In this document: positions 6,724-13,600 of the stretch, piece by piece
Layout of the letters: the number at the start of each line of letters is the position of its first letter
Position numbering within the stretch: position 1 is the first letter of the stretch
Assembly: GCA_002323535.1 (NCBI GenBank)
Contig: DCQT01000112.1
Location: forward strand, 1-13,997
Length of the DNA stretch: 13,997 bases
Direction of reading: 5' to 3'
Source: Bacteriovoracaceae bacterium UBA1511
GTDB taxonomy: Bacteria; Bdellovibrionota; Bacteriovoracia; Bacteriovoracales; Bacteriovoracaceae
Translations under genes and position numbers: made by a program
Notes under the pieces: model-generated
Seen by the model: only the letters and a program-made list of their open reading frames with translations
Database searches by the model: none
Told to the model about the DNA's origin: nothing

Positions 6724-6906
6724 ATGAAAATCGAAGAGTTAAAGAAATTGGATAAAAATTCATTAACCTTAAAACTTGAGGACTGTTCAAAAAAGTTATT
6801 ATCCTTAAGTGTTAAGAAAACAATGGGTGGTTTGGATAAGCCACATGAAATTAAATTGTTAAAAAAAGAAAGAGCCTTAATAAAAACGGTTTTATCTTAC
6901 AAGTAA
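6724..6906 (+). CDS. rpmC: 50S ribosomal protein L29
   Basis: L29 is a small two-helix protein near the tunnel exit, beside L23, and part of the docking site for trigger factor and SRP. The 60-aa product fits: MKIEELKKLD at the start and IKLLKKERALIKTVL (43-57) in the second helix. The frame could open at GTG 6715 (adding Met-Tyr-Ala), but ATG 6724 aligns with the family start. It also has an SD, TAGGTG at 6712-6717 overlapping the rplP stop, at good spacing, so I chose it. Low complexity and Lys/Leu-rich, as usual for L29. Confidence 0.93.
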   Translation: MKIEELKKLDKNSLTLKLEDCSKKLLSLSVKKTMGGLDKPHEIKLLKKERALIKTVLSYK

Positions 6907-6918
6907 GCGGGCATATAT

Positions 6919-7161
6919 ATGGAAAATAAATCATTTAAAAGAACCTTAGAGGGCGTTGTTGTTAGTGACAAGGGTGCAAAAACGGTTGTAGTAAATGTTC
7001 TAAGGCGTTTTAAGCACAAAAAATACTCTAAATTTGTTAACGTTACAAAGAAATATCATGCGCATGACGAGCAGGGCAAATTTAATATAGGCGACTCTGT
7101 TGAGATAATAGAGTCAAAAGCATATTCGAAGCTCAAGAAGTGGGAAGTTGTTTACAAGTAA
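6919..7161 (+). CDS. rpsQ: 30S ribosomal protein S17
   Basis: S17 is an OB-fold protein that binds 16S rRNA early in the 5' domain. The 80-aa product has LEGVVVSDKGAKTVVV (10-25) and the C-terminal signature region NIGDSVEIIESKAYSKLKKW (56-75). The common RPLSK of this signature reads KAYSK here. The ribosome binding site is weak: GCGGG about 9 bases upstream is the best match, the poorest SD of the run, so initiation may depend on ribosomes arriving from rpmC. Gaps to neighbours are 12 bases on both sides; no spc promoter is visible between rpsQ and rplN. Confidence 0.96.
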   Translation: MENKSFKRTLEGVVVSDKGAKTVVVNVLRRFKHKKYSKFVNVTKKYHAHDEQGKFNIGDSVEIIESKAYSKLKKWEVVYK

Positions 7162-7173
7162 AAGGAAAATATT

Positions 7174-7542
7174 ATGATTCAGATGCAAACGAAGCTCGAA
7201 GTTGCTGACAACTCTGGAGCCAAAATAGTTAAGTGTATTAAAGTACTTGGTGGATCCAAGAGAATGTCTGCCGGTATGGGTGACATTGTTGTCGTTTCGG
7301 TTCAGCAAGCTCTTCCTGGTGGCAAAGTCAAAAAAGGCGAGGTTAAAAAAGCCGTTATTGTCAGAACATCATACCCAAACCGTCGGGAAGATGGATCATA
7401 CATTCAATTCGACAATAATAGCGCCGTTATACTCAATAACAATAACGAGCCTGTGGGAACTAGAATTTTTGGCCCAGTTGCAAGAGAGTTAAGATCCAAA
7501 AGTTTTACAAAAATTTGTAGTCTTGCGCCGGAAGTTTTGTAG
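7174..7542 (+). CDS. rplN: 50S ribosomal protein L14
   Basis: L14 lies at the subunit interface, forms an intersubunit bridge and is the docking site of the silencing factor RsfS. The 122-aa length is exactly typical. Key segments are MIQMQTKLEVADNSGAK (1-17), the central signature KKAVIVRTSYPNRREDGSY (58-76), FDNNSAVILNN (79-89) and GTRIFGPVARELR (95-107). SD AAAGGA stands 8-9 bases before the ATG. It opens what is the spc operon in E. coli, but here it simply continues the S10 run. Confidence 0.97.
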   Translation: MIQMQTKLEVADNSGAKIVKCIKVLGGSKRMSAGMGDIVVVSVQQALPGGKVKKGEVKKAVIVRTSYPNRREDGSYIQFDNNSAVILNNNNEPVGTRIFGPVARELRSKSFTKICSLAPEVL

Positions 7543-7556
7543 AAGGGGGGGAAGTT

Positions 7557-7865
7557 GTGAATAAAATAAAAGTTAATGACGAAGTTTTAATAATCGCAGG
7601 TAAGGACAAGGGCAAGAGAGGTAAAGTCCTTAATGTTAACCTTAAAACGAACAAGGTTTTAGTAGAGGGAATTAACATCTCAAAAAAATCTGTCAAGGCG
7701 GACCAAAACAACCCCAATGGTGGGTTTTTGGACAAAGAAATGCCTCTTAGTATTTCATCAATTATGCATTACAGCCCTAAGGCTGATAAGCGCTCTAGGG
7801 TTGGAGTTAAGAAGGTTGATGGTAAAAATGCCCGTTTTCTTAAAGCGTGCGGAACAGTTTTATAG
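7557..7865 (+). CDS. rplX: 50S ribosomal protein L24
   Basis: L24 is an assembly-initiating protein of the 50S subunit near the tunnel exit. The 102-aa product carries a KOW motif at about 5-31 (VNDEVLIIAGKDKGKRGKVL), then the GINISKKSVKA (38-48) and GGFLDKEMPLSISSIM (55-70) segments. It uses GTG as start, the only non-ATG start among the genes here. A very G-rich SD, AAGG plus a run of seven G (7545-7551), precedes the GTG by 5 bases and may offset the weaker start codon. The next gap (10 bases) is too short for an S8-binding regulatory element like that of E. coli. Confidence 0.96.
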   Translation: MNKIKVNDEVLIIAGKDKGKRGKVLNVNLKTNKVLVEGINISKKSVKADQNNPNGGFLDKEMPLSISSIMHYSPKADKRSRVGVKKVDGKNARFLKACGTVL

Positions 7866-7875
7866 GTAGATTGAT

Positions 7876-8421
7876 ATGGCTAGATTAAAGAATCATTATA
7901 ACAACCAAATTAAAAAAGAATTAATGGAAGAAATTGGTTTTAGCAACATAAACCAGGTGCCAAAACTTGAAAAGATTGTTGTTAATTCATGTAGTCGTGA
8001 CTGTCTCTTGAACAGTAAGGTCGGGCAAAAAATTGCTGATGAGCTAAGTTTGATTACTGGTCAAAAAGCTGTGCCAGCAAAGGCAAAAAAATCAGTTGCT
8101 GGTTTTAAGTTGCGGGAGGGTCAGGTTCTCGGAGCCTCTGTTACTTTAAGAGGTGAAATAATGTATGAGTTCTTGGACAGACTTGTTAATATTACTCTTC
8201 CTAGAGTCCGTGACTTTAGAGGGGTGAGTGTTAAGTCTTTTGATAACTCGGGTAATTACACGCTTGGGCTCAAGGAGCAAATAATATTTCCTGAAATTGA
8301 ATATGACAAAATTGATAAAGTTAGGGGCTTAAATATAAGTTTTGTTACAACCTCTACGAATAAAGAAAACACTTCAAAATTACTCTCGAAACTTGGCGTT
8401 CCGTTTGAGAAAAAGGATTAA
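7876..8421 (+). CDS. rplE: 50S ribosomal protein L5
   Basis: L5 binds 5S rRNA in the central protuberance and contacts P-site tRNA. The 181-aa product has the family length, ITGQKAVPAKAKKSVAGFKL (60-79), the signature LPRVRDFRGVS (109-119) and the C-terminal GLNISFVTTS segment. One oddity: the usually well conserved NxGxGE-type motif after the first strand (family KIVLNMGVGEA) reads VVNSCSRDCLLNSK (35-48), losing the glycines and gaining two Cys. The rest is normal, so the gene is probably functional. Its end carries the SD (AGGA) for rpsN, which starts 2 bases after the stop. Confidence 0.96.
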   Translation: MARLKNHYNNQIKKELMEEIGFSNINQVPKLEKIVVNSCSRDCLLNSKVGQKIADELSLITGQKAVPAKAKKSVAGFKLREGQVLGASVTLRGEIMYEFLDRLVNITLPRVRDFRGVSVKSFDNSGNYTLGLKEQIIFPEIEYDKIDKVRGLNISFVTTSTNKENTSKLLSKLGVPFEKKD

Positions 8422-8423
8422 TA

Positions 8424-8729
8424 ATGGCTAAAGTAAGTACAATTGCTAAAAATAATAAGAGACTAGCATTATCTAAAAAATTCGCATCAAAAAGAGATGA
8501 ACTAAGGAAGGTGCTTAAGGATCCAAACGCCGGTGATGAAGCTAAATTACAAGCTCAATTTGCTTTGCAAAGACTCCCGAGAAATTCTGCAGACGTTAGA
8601 TATAGAAATAGGTGCGTAGTTTCAGGTCGGTCTCGCGGTTACTATAGAAAATTTGGTTTAAGTAGGATTGCTTTTAGAGAATTATCTTTGAGAGGTTTGG
8701 TCCCAGGCGTAAGAAAATCTAGTTGGTAG
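8424..8729 (+). CDS. rpsN: 30S ribosomal protein S14, long zinc-free type
   Basis: S14 helps build the 3' domain of the 30S head. At 101 aa this is the long form. It has a single Cys (64), so it lacks the zinc ribbon of the short S14Z form. The signature RNRCVVSGRSRGYYRKFGLS (61-80) and the end GLVPGVRKSSW are typical. It starts only 2 bases after rplE and its SD lies inside rplE, so the two are likely translated together. The zinc-free type suits proteobacteria and several other Gram-negative lineages. Confidence 0.97.
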   Translation: MAKVSTIAKNNKRLALSKKFASKRDELRKVLKDPNAGDEAKLQAQFALQRLPRNSADVRYRNRCVVSGRSRGYYRKFGLSRIAFRELSLRGLVPGVRKSSW

Positions 8730-8741
8730 GAGAGGTATATT

Positions 8742-9122
8742 ATGTTGAATGATCCGATTTCAGATATGTTATCAAGAGTTAAAAATGCAATTAATGCTGG
8801 TCATGACAGAGTTGAGTTTCCTGCATCTAAAATCAAGGCTTCCATTTGCAAGGTTCTTAAAGAAGAAGGCTATATCAGGGGCTTTAAAGTGATTAGTAAA
8901 GACGGGTTTGTTTCGATAAAAGTTCTTTTAAAAGAAGATGCAATTGTTGGACTTAGAAGATATTCAAAGCCTGGTTTAAGACAATATAGAGGTTATGATA
9001 ATATGCCACGAGTACTCTCTGGGCTGGGCACAGCGATAGTGTCTACCTCTAAGGGCGTTATATCCTCTAGGGATGCTAAGAAATTAAAGGTTGGCGGAGA
9101 GGTTCTCTGCAGCGTTTGGTAA
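8742..9122 (+). CDS. rpsH: 30S ribosomal protein S8
   Basis: S8 is a primary 16S rRNA-binding protein of the platform and in E. coli also the spc operon repressor. The 126-aa product begins MLNDPISDMLSRVKNA, close to the family MxDPIADMLTRIRNA, and ends with the signature GLGTAIVSTSKGV (95-107) and KKLKVGGEVLCSVW (113-126). SD TAGGAGAGG precedes the ATG. No S8-target hairpin can fit in the rplX-rplE gap, so S8 feedback of the E. coli kind is unlikely at that place. Confidence 0.97.
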   Translation: MLNDPISDMLSRVKNAINAGHDRVEFPASKIKASICKVLKEEGYIRGFKVISKDGFVSIKVLLKEDAIVGLRRYSKPGLRQYRGYDNMPRVLSGLGTAIVSTSKGVISSRDAKKLKVGGEVLCSVW

Positions 9123-9140
9123 AGTAAAGGGAAGATTGTT

Positions 9141-9680
9141 ATGTCACGTATTGGAAAACTACCTATAAAAATTGAAAATGACGTTAAGGTGAATCTTGAA
9201 AGTAACAGGCTCGTTGTTTCCGGTAAGAATGGATCACTGACTATTGATATCCACGATAGTGTAACAGTAGCTGCACAGGGCGATGAACTTGTTGTTGCTC
9301 CTAAAAGTGATGAGAAAATTTCGCAGTCTATGTGGGGGACCACTAGGACATTGATCTCAAACATGGTTCACGGCGTGTCAAAAGGGTTTACTCGAGACCT
9401 TGAGTTTAATGGCGTTGGTTATAAAGCTTCGGTTTCAGGCTCTACATTAAACCTTAGTTTAGGCTATTCACATCCAATTGCTTATGAGTTGCCTGAAGGA
9501 ATCTCTGCGAAGGTTGCTAAGAATGTCATTTCGATTTCAGGGGCTGATAAGGCACTTGTGGGTTTTGTTGCTGCTAAAGTCAGATCGTTTAGAAAGCCTG
9601 AGCCTTACAAGGGTAAAGGAATCAAGTACACTGACGAGGTTATTATTAGAAAAGCTGGTAAATCTGGTGCTAAAAAATAG
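9141..9680 (+). CDS. rplF: 50S ribosomal protein L6
   Basis: L6 has two similar domains and binds near the sarcin-ricin loop, close to where EF-G and EF-Tu dock. The 179-aa product shows MSRIGKLPIKI (1-11), WGTTRTLISNMVHGVSKGF (65-83), GVGYKASVSG (91-100) and the C-terminal signature PEPYKGKGIKYTDEVIIRK (153-171). Length is standard. The SD is AAAGGGA about 9 bases upstream. Gap to rpsH is 18 bases, the widest inside the spc part before adk, with nothing visible beyond the SD. Confidence 0.97.
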   Translation: MSRIGKLPIKIENDVKVNLESNRLVVSGKNGSLTIDIHDSVTVAAQGDELVVAPKSDEKISQSMWGTTRTLISNMVHGVSKGFTRDLEFNGVGYKASVSGSTLNLSLGYSHPIAYELPEGISAKVAKNVISISGADKALVGFVAAKVRSFRKPEPYKGKGIKYTDEVIIRKAGKSGAKK

Positions 9681-9692
9681 GATGGTCTTATT

Positions 9693-10067
9693 ATGAGAAA
9701 GGTTAATGGTAAAATTAGGTCGAATAAAATTCAATCTAAGTATAGACGAAAATTGCATTTAAGAGCAAGGCTTAGTGGTACTTCTACTACTCCTAGAGTA
9801 TGTGTAACTAAGACCAATAGGAATCTATATGTTCAGGCTATAGATGATGAAGCACAAAGAACCTTATTTTCGGTTCAGTCTTTTGGAAAAAAGTCTGAGG
9901 TTAAATCATTGTCCAAAGAATCTGTTAAGGCTCTTGCAAATACCTTTGCTTCAAAAAGTAAGGATGCAAATTTAGAGAGCTTTGTATTTGATCGATCAGG
10001 AAACAGATATACTGGTTTAATTAAAATTTTTGCAGACTCCCTGAGAGAGTCTGGTCTTAGACTTTAA
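9693..10067 (+). CDS. rplR: 50S ribosomal protein L18
   Basis: L18 binds 5S rRNA together with L5 and anchors it in the central protuberance. The 124-aa product has a basic N-terminus (MRKVNGKIRSNKIQSKYRRKL region), the SGTSTTPRVCVTKTNRNLYV strand (28-47) and the conserved FVFDRSGNRYTGLIKIFAD (97-115). It ends SLRESGLRL, like the family's AREAGL end. SD AGGA overlaps the rplF stop, somewhat far from the ATG (about 9-10 bases). Followed by rpsE after 8 bases. Confidence 0.96.
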   Translation: MRKVNGKIRSNKIQSKYRRKLHLRARLSGTSTTPRVCVTKTNRNLYVQAIDDEAQRTLFSVQSFGKKSEVKSLSKESVKALANTFASKSKDANLESFVFDRSGNRYTGLIKIFADSLRESGLRL

Positions 10068-10075
10068 GGTGTTTT

Positions 10076-10585
10076 ATGAAAAATAATAAAGAAAATAATA
10101 TTGCATCAGATATAGAAGAAAGAGTTGTAGCAGTTAATAGGGTCGCAAAAGTTGTCAAAGGTGGTCGTAGGTTTAGCTTTAGTGCTCTTATGGTTGTCGG
10201 TGATAAAAACGGTAACGTTGGTCACGGTTTGGGTAAGGCCAAGGAAGTTCCAGAGGCTATACGCAAGGCGACTCAGGTTGCTATGAAAAATATGATCAAT
10301 GTTCCAGTTGAGAGCGGCACTATTCCTCATGAGATTCTCGGTGAGTATGATGCGGGAAAGATTCTTTTCAAACCAGCTGGTGACGGTACTGGTGTCAAGG
10401 CTTCTGGTGCATGTAGGTCGATATTGGAGCTTGCTGGTATAAATAATGTCCTCACAAAATCTCTGAGAGGTAACAATCCTCATAATATTGTAAAAGCAAC
10501 ATTTAACGCTCTTAAAAATCTTAGATCGAAAGAAGAAGTTGCAAAAATAAGAGGCAAAGAAGCTGGGAATCTTAGGCTGAAATAA
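10076..10585 (+). CDS. rpsE: 30S ribosomal protein S5
   Basis: S5 takes part in decoding fidelity and lies at the mRNA entry site. The 169-aa product shows a variable acidic/basic N-terminus, the S5 dsRNA-binding domain with VNRVAKVVKGGRRFSFSA (20-37), GLGKAKEVPEAIRKA (51-65), and the C-terminal domain with PAGDGTGVKASGACRSILEL (100-119) and LTKSLRGNNPHNIVKATF (126-143). The spectinomycin-related loop VVKGGRR is unaltered. SD AAGGTG overlaps the rplR stop, 5-6 bases before the ATG. Confidence 0.97.
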   Translation: MKNNKENNIASDIEERVVAVNRVAKVVKGGRRFSFSALMVVGDKNGNVGHGLGKAKEVPEAIRKATQVAMKNMINVPVESGTIPHEILGEYDAGKILFKPAGDGTGVKASGACRSILELAGINNVLTKSLRGNNPHNIVKATFNALKNLRSKEEVAKIRGKEAGNLRLK

Positions 10586-10599
10586 TTAGAGGTAATGAT

Positions 10600-10779
10600 A
10601 TGAAAAAAACTATAACTGTCACATTGACAAAAAGCCTTAACGGAAAGACTCAAAAAATTAAGTCTTGTGTCAGCGGCTTAGGTTTAAGAAGAATTAACCA
10701 TACAGTAACTTTGGAAAATACATCTTCCGTAAGAGGGATGATAAAAAAAGCTATTCATATGCTTAAGGTAGAGGAATAA
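10600..10779 (+). CDS. rpmD: 50S ribosomal protein L30
   Basis: Between rpsE and rplO a 59-codon frame reads MKKTITVTLTKSLNG at the start, then GLGLRRINHTVTLEN (26-40) and VRGMIKKAIHMLKVEE (44-59). This matches L30, whose family shows a first strand, an S.IG...H..TL..LGLR(K/R)...TV helix and a final MI.KV.H.V.V strand. L30 is a small 23S-binding protein present in many but not all bacteria. The SD AGAGG (10588-10592) is 7 bases from ATG 10600; the nearer ATG at 10595 opens only a two-codon frame. Its stop lies 4 bases before rplO, whose SD GAGGA is inside rpmD. Confidence 0.95.
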   Translation: MKKTITVTLTKSLNGKTQKIKSCVSGLGLRRINHTVTLENTSSVRGMIKKAIHMLKVEE

Positions 10780-10783
10780 GAAA

Positions 10784-11242
10784 ATGATTACTTTAAATAA
10801 TCTTTCTAGCCCTAAGGGATCAAACAAAAAAACAAAAAGAATCGGCAGAGGTCAAGGATCAGGCTGGGGTACTCAAGCTGGAAAGGGTCACAAAGGGCAA
10901 AAAGCTAGAAGTGGCGGTGGCGTTAGAACCGGTTTCGAGGGTGGGTCCATGCCTTTATATATGCGGCTTCCTAAAAGAGGTTTCTCGAACGCACGCTTTA
11001 AAAATAATTTTGCCGCTGTAAACTTGTCAGCAATCGAAGCCAAATTTAGCAGCGGTGATACGGTTACCAAGGAAAGCCTTATTGATAAAAAAATCATTAA
11101 TGGCGCAGATAGATCATTACCAGTAAAAATTCTTTTTGATGACAGTGTTAAGGATATAGAAAAGCTTACCTTTTCAGGGATTGACAAGTTTTCAAAAAAC
11201 ACTTTGAATTGGATTGAAAAAACCAACTCTGTAATCAAGTAA
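10784..11242 (+). CDS. rplO: 50S ribosomal protein L15
   Basis: L15 is a late-assembly protein with a long basic extension that penetrates 23S rRNA. The 152-aa product has NLSSPKGSNKKTKRIGRG at the start, the Gly/Lys-rich signature GRGQGSGWGTQAGKGHKGQK (21-40), and the GFEGGSMPLYMRLPKRGF segment (50-67) that is nearly invariant. The C-terminal globular part (about 78-150) is less conserved, as is normal. The SD lies inside rpmD (GAGGA), so translation is probably coupled. The gene precedes secY by 15 bases, as in most bacteria. Confidence 0.97.
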   Translation: MITLNNLSSPKGSNKKTKRIGRGQGSGWGTQAGKGHKGQKARSGGGVRTGFEGGSMPLYMRLPKRGFSNARFKNNFAAVNLSAIEAKFSSGDTVTKESLIDKKIINGADRSLPVKILFDDSVKDIEKLTFSGIDKFSKNTLNWIEKTNSVIK

Positions 11243-11257
11243 AACTGGAGTGTTTAA

Positions 11258-12568
11258 ATGTCCGTTACGCAAGGAAAGCTAGACGATTTGAAAAAAAAGG
11301 TCTTTATGACCTTTGCATTGCTCGCCGTATATAGATTAGCGGCTCAAGTACCAGTACCAGGTGTTGATCCAATTGCATTGAAGGCTTACTTCTCGAGTAA
11401 TTCCGGTGGACTTTTTGACTTGATTAATACCTTTTCTGGAGGGTCCTTTAAGCGTTTTTCTATTTTGGCTCTTGGTATTATGCCATACATTACAACCTCT
11501 ATTATTTTCAGTCTTCTTGGAGAGGTTATCCCTCAGATTCAAGAGCTATCTGAAGATTCTGACGGTCAAAAAAAAATTCAGAAACTTACGAGATATTTTA
11601 CGGTCGTATTATGTTGTTTTCAAGGGTACGGCTTGGCTTCCGTTTTTGAGTCATTTCAAGCTTCTGGAGGTACATCAGTTGTAATTAACCCAGGTTTTTT
11701 ATTCAAGGTTATCACTATGATCACTCTTGCTGGTGGGACAATGTTTTTATTGTGGCTAGGTGAAAGAATAACTGAATTCGGGTTGGAAAATGGGGTTAGT
11801 CTTATTATTTTTGCTGGAATAGTTGTAGAACTGCCATCTGAATTATTTCAAAAATTTACTCTATATCAAACAGGTGAGTTGAGTGGTATCAATCTGATCA
11901 CTATTCTCGCGGTGATATTTTCCACATTCTTTGTAGTATCTTTTGTAGAAAGATCCGTAAGAGGTATACCCGTTCAATATGCTAAAAAAGTTGTTAATAA
12001 CAAAGTGTTTGGCGGTTCACAGACTTTGCCAATGAGGGTAGATACGGCAGGTGTAATGCCACCAATATTAGCTAGTTCATTAATCGCGGCGCCAGCAACA
12101 TTTGCTTCATTTGTTAGTGCTGACAGTGTATTAAAGCCTTACCTTGATTCGATACAAATGTCTTTGTTCCCTGGGAAACTTTTGTTCAATATCCTGTTTG
12201 CTCTACTTATTGTTTATATGGCTTACTTTTATGCTCCAATTCAAACAAAGACTAATAAAATTAGTGAAATGCTTCAGAAGTCTAATGGGTTTATTCCGGG
12301 TATTAGGCCTGGATCTAAAACCAAAGAGTATCTAGACTTTATCCTTAATAGGCTTACTTTTTTTGGTTCTATTTATTTAGTTGTTATTTGTGTTACGCCC
12401 ACTATCATCACAGGCAGCCAAACTCGCTTTGGAGGAACCTCCATGCTTATTCTTGTGTCAGTTGCTGTGCGTGTTTTAATTAACATTCAATCCTTTTTAT
12501 ATTCTGATCTTTATGAGCAGTCTTATAAATCCAAAGGAAAATTTAAGGGCTCAAGGAAAAGGTTTTAA
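11258..12568 (+). CDS. secY: Protein translocase subunit SecY
   Basis: SecY forms the channel of the SecYEG translocon in the cytoplasmic membrane. The 436-aa product has the standard length and about ten hydrophobic segments. TM1 (about 13-30) leads to VPVPGVDP, then comes the plug region SGGLFDLINTFSGGSFKRFS (49-68), and the SecY signature ALGIMPYITTSIIFSLL lies at 71-87. The cytosolic C4 loop ERSVRGIPVQYAKK (231-244) and the C5 loop GFIPGIRPG (344-352), with Arg350 matching the key Arg357 of E. coli, contact the ribosome and SecA. It ends in a basic tail (KGKFKGSRKRF). SD TGGAG lies upstream. The stop overlaps the adk start (TAATG). Confidence 0.97.
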   Translation: MSVTQGKLDDLKKKVFMTFALLAVYRLAAQVPVPGVDPIALKAYFSSNSGGLFDLINTFSGGSFKRFSILALGIMPYITTSIIFSLLGEVIPQIQELSEDSDGQKKIQKLTRYFTVVLCCFQGYGLASVFESFQASGGTSVVINPGFLFKVITMITLAGGTMFLLWLGERITEFGLENGVSLIIFAGIVVELPSELFQKFTLYQTGELSGINLITILAVIFSTFFVVSFVERSVRGIPVQYAKKVVNNKVFGGSQTLPMRVDTAGVMPPILASSLIAAPATFASFVSADSVLKPYLDSIQMSLFPGKLLFNILFALLIVYMAYFYAPIQTKTNKISEMLQKSNGFIPGIRPGSKTKEYLDFILNRLTFFGSIYLVVICVTPTIITGSQTRFGGTSMLILVSVAVRVLINIQSFLYSDLYEQSYKSKGKFKGSRKRF

Positions 12569-13191
12569 TGAATAATTTAATTTTTGTAGGACCTCCTGGC
12601 TCAGGTAAGGGGACACAGGCAAATTTTCTTAAAAAACATGATTACAGGCATATATCCACCGGGGATCTTCTTCGAGAAGAAGTTAAATCAGGTACTCCTC
12701 TTGGTGAAGAAATCAATTCCATCATTTCCAAGGGTGATTTAGTATCTGACGAGATTGTTGGTAAGCTTCTTAGGTCCAATCTTGACCTAGATAACCATGT
12801 TTATATTTTTGATGGGTACCCTAGAAATAAAAATCAAGCAAGGATCTTAAAGGAAATTATAGGAGATAAACCCTTCAAAGTAATTGTTTTTGATGCGGAC
12901 CTCCCCAAGATTATGGAGCGGATCTGCAATAGAAGGCTTGCACCAAAGTCTGGCGAGATCTACAACCTTGTTTCTAGGCCACCTAAAAGAGATGGATTTT
13001 GTGATGTTTCTGGAGAAGAGCTTATTCACCGTGAAGATGACAAAATCGAAATAGTTGAAAATAGATTCAAGGTTTATGGTGATACTAAATCCGAGATTAT
13101 TAATTTTTATGGTCCTTCTATGACTGCTTATGTAGATGCTGATAAAGAGCCAAGTGTGGTATATGAAGAACTTGTTAAAAATATAAATTAG
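12568..13191 (+). CDS. adk: Adenylate kinase
   Basis: Adenylate kinase catalyses ATP + AMP = 2 ADP in the cytosol and sets the adenylate balance. The 207-aa product has the P-loop GPPGSGKGTQ (8-17), the AMP site STGDLLR (30-36), DGYPRNKNQA (82-91, replacing the common DGFPRTxxQA), and the basic residues Arg118, Arg122, Arg155 (HREDD) and Arg166. The LID (about 122-158) has the Gram-negative-type PPKRDGFCDVSGEEL and lacks the four-Cys zinc site. The family size is about 207-218 aa. Translation is coupled to secY by TAATG. Thr to Asn in the DGFPRT motif is a mild departure; the other catalytic residues are kept. Confidence 0.96.
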   Translation: MNNLIFVGPPGSGKGTQANFLKKHDYRHISTGDLLREEVKSGTPLGEEINSIISKGDLVSDEIVGKLLRSNLDLDNHVYIFDGYPRNKNQARILKEIIGDKPFKVIVFDADLPKIMERICNRRLAPKSGEIYNLVSRPPKRDGFCDVSGEELIHREDDKIEIVENRFKVYGDTKSEIINFYGPSMTAYVDADKEPSVVYEELVKNIN

Positions 13192-13204
13192 GGTTGCTAA
13201 ACGA

Positions 13205-13215
13205 TTTTTTTTTTT
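13205..13215 (+). repeat. Run of 11 T in the adk-infA gap
   Basis: The adk-infA gap (41 bases, widest in the spc part) holds an uninterrupted run of 11 T. The only inverted repeat before it is a 4-bp TTAG/CTAA pair (13188-13191 with 13197-13200), too weak for a normal terminator. A TGTAAT box (13215-13220) downstream resembles a -10, but no -35 sits at good spacing. It may act as a pause or weak end of transcription; it is also a likely site of length variation. Confidence 0.6.
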
Positions 13216-13232
13216 GTAATACAGGGATTTTG

Positions 13233-13466
13233 ATGAACGATTTGAGTAATAATGAAACCATTGAAGTGGAAGGTGAAGTTGTGGAGCTGCTACCTAACAC
13301 TAAGTTTAAAGTTAAGCTGCCTAATGGACATCATGTAACAGCTCATATCTCAGGGAAAATGAGGATGCATTATATCAAAATTCTCCCAGGAGACTCAGTT
13401 CTTGTTGAAATTAGTAAATATGACCTTAAAAAGGGACGTATCACTTATAGAAGTAAAAGAAGGTAA
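13233..13466 (+). CDS. infA: Translation initiation factor IF-1
   Basis: IF1 binds the 30S A site during initiation and helps IF2 and IF3 select the initiator tRNA. The 77-aa product is a single OB fold: VEGEVVELLPNTKFKVKL (12-29), the signature NGHHVTAHISGKMR (31-44), then ILPGDSVLVEIS and YDLKKGRITYRS (63-74). The N-terminus is a few residues longer than the common MAKEDxIE. The frame stays open upstream to a TTG (13194), but that would add a stretch coded by the T run. The ATG here has SD AGGGA (13223-13227) five bases upstream, so I prefer it. Followed by rpmJ after 8 bases. Confidence 0.95.
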   Translation: MNDLSNNETIEVEGEVVELLPNTKFKVKLPNGHHVTAHISGKMRMHYIKILPGDSVLVEISKYDLKKGRITYRSKRR

Positions 13467-13474
13467 GGTTTTAT

Positions 13475-13591
13475 ATGAAAGTTAGAGCTTCAGTTAAAAA
13501 GATTTGCAAGGACTGCAAAGTTGTGAAAAGGAAAGGAATCTTAAGAGTTGTATGTAAAGTTAATCCAAGGCACAAGCAGAAGCAAGGTTAG
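13475..13591 (+). CDS. rpmJ: 50S ribosomal protein L36, zinc-binding type
   Basis: A 38-codon frame between infA and rpsM reads MKVRASVKKICKDCKVVKRK and continues through GILRVVCKVNPRHKQKQG. This is L36 in both length and sequence. Cys11, Cys14, Cys27 and His33 form the CCCH zinc ribbon, so it is the zinc-containing version. L36 is the smallest 50S protein and stabilises 23S rRNA folding late in assembly. SD AAGG overlaps the infA stop, about 8-9 bases before the ATG. The infA-rpmJ-rpsM order is typical of many bacteria. Confidence 0.97.
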   Translation: MKVRASVKKICKDCKVVKRKGILRVVCKVNPRHKQKQG

Positions 13592-13600
13592 GAGAAGGTA

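Noticed and set aside
7162..7173. A separate spc operon promoter between rpsQ and rplN as in E. coli
   Set aside because: The gap is 12 bases and holds only an SD.
13194..13232. TTG start giving a 13-residue longer IF1
   Set aside because: The extra residues (with Phe-Phe-Phe-Cys) are encoded by the T run, match no IF1, and ATG 13233 has its own SD.
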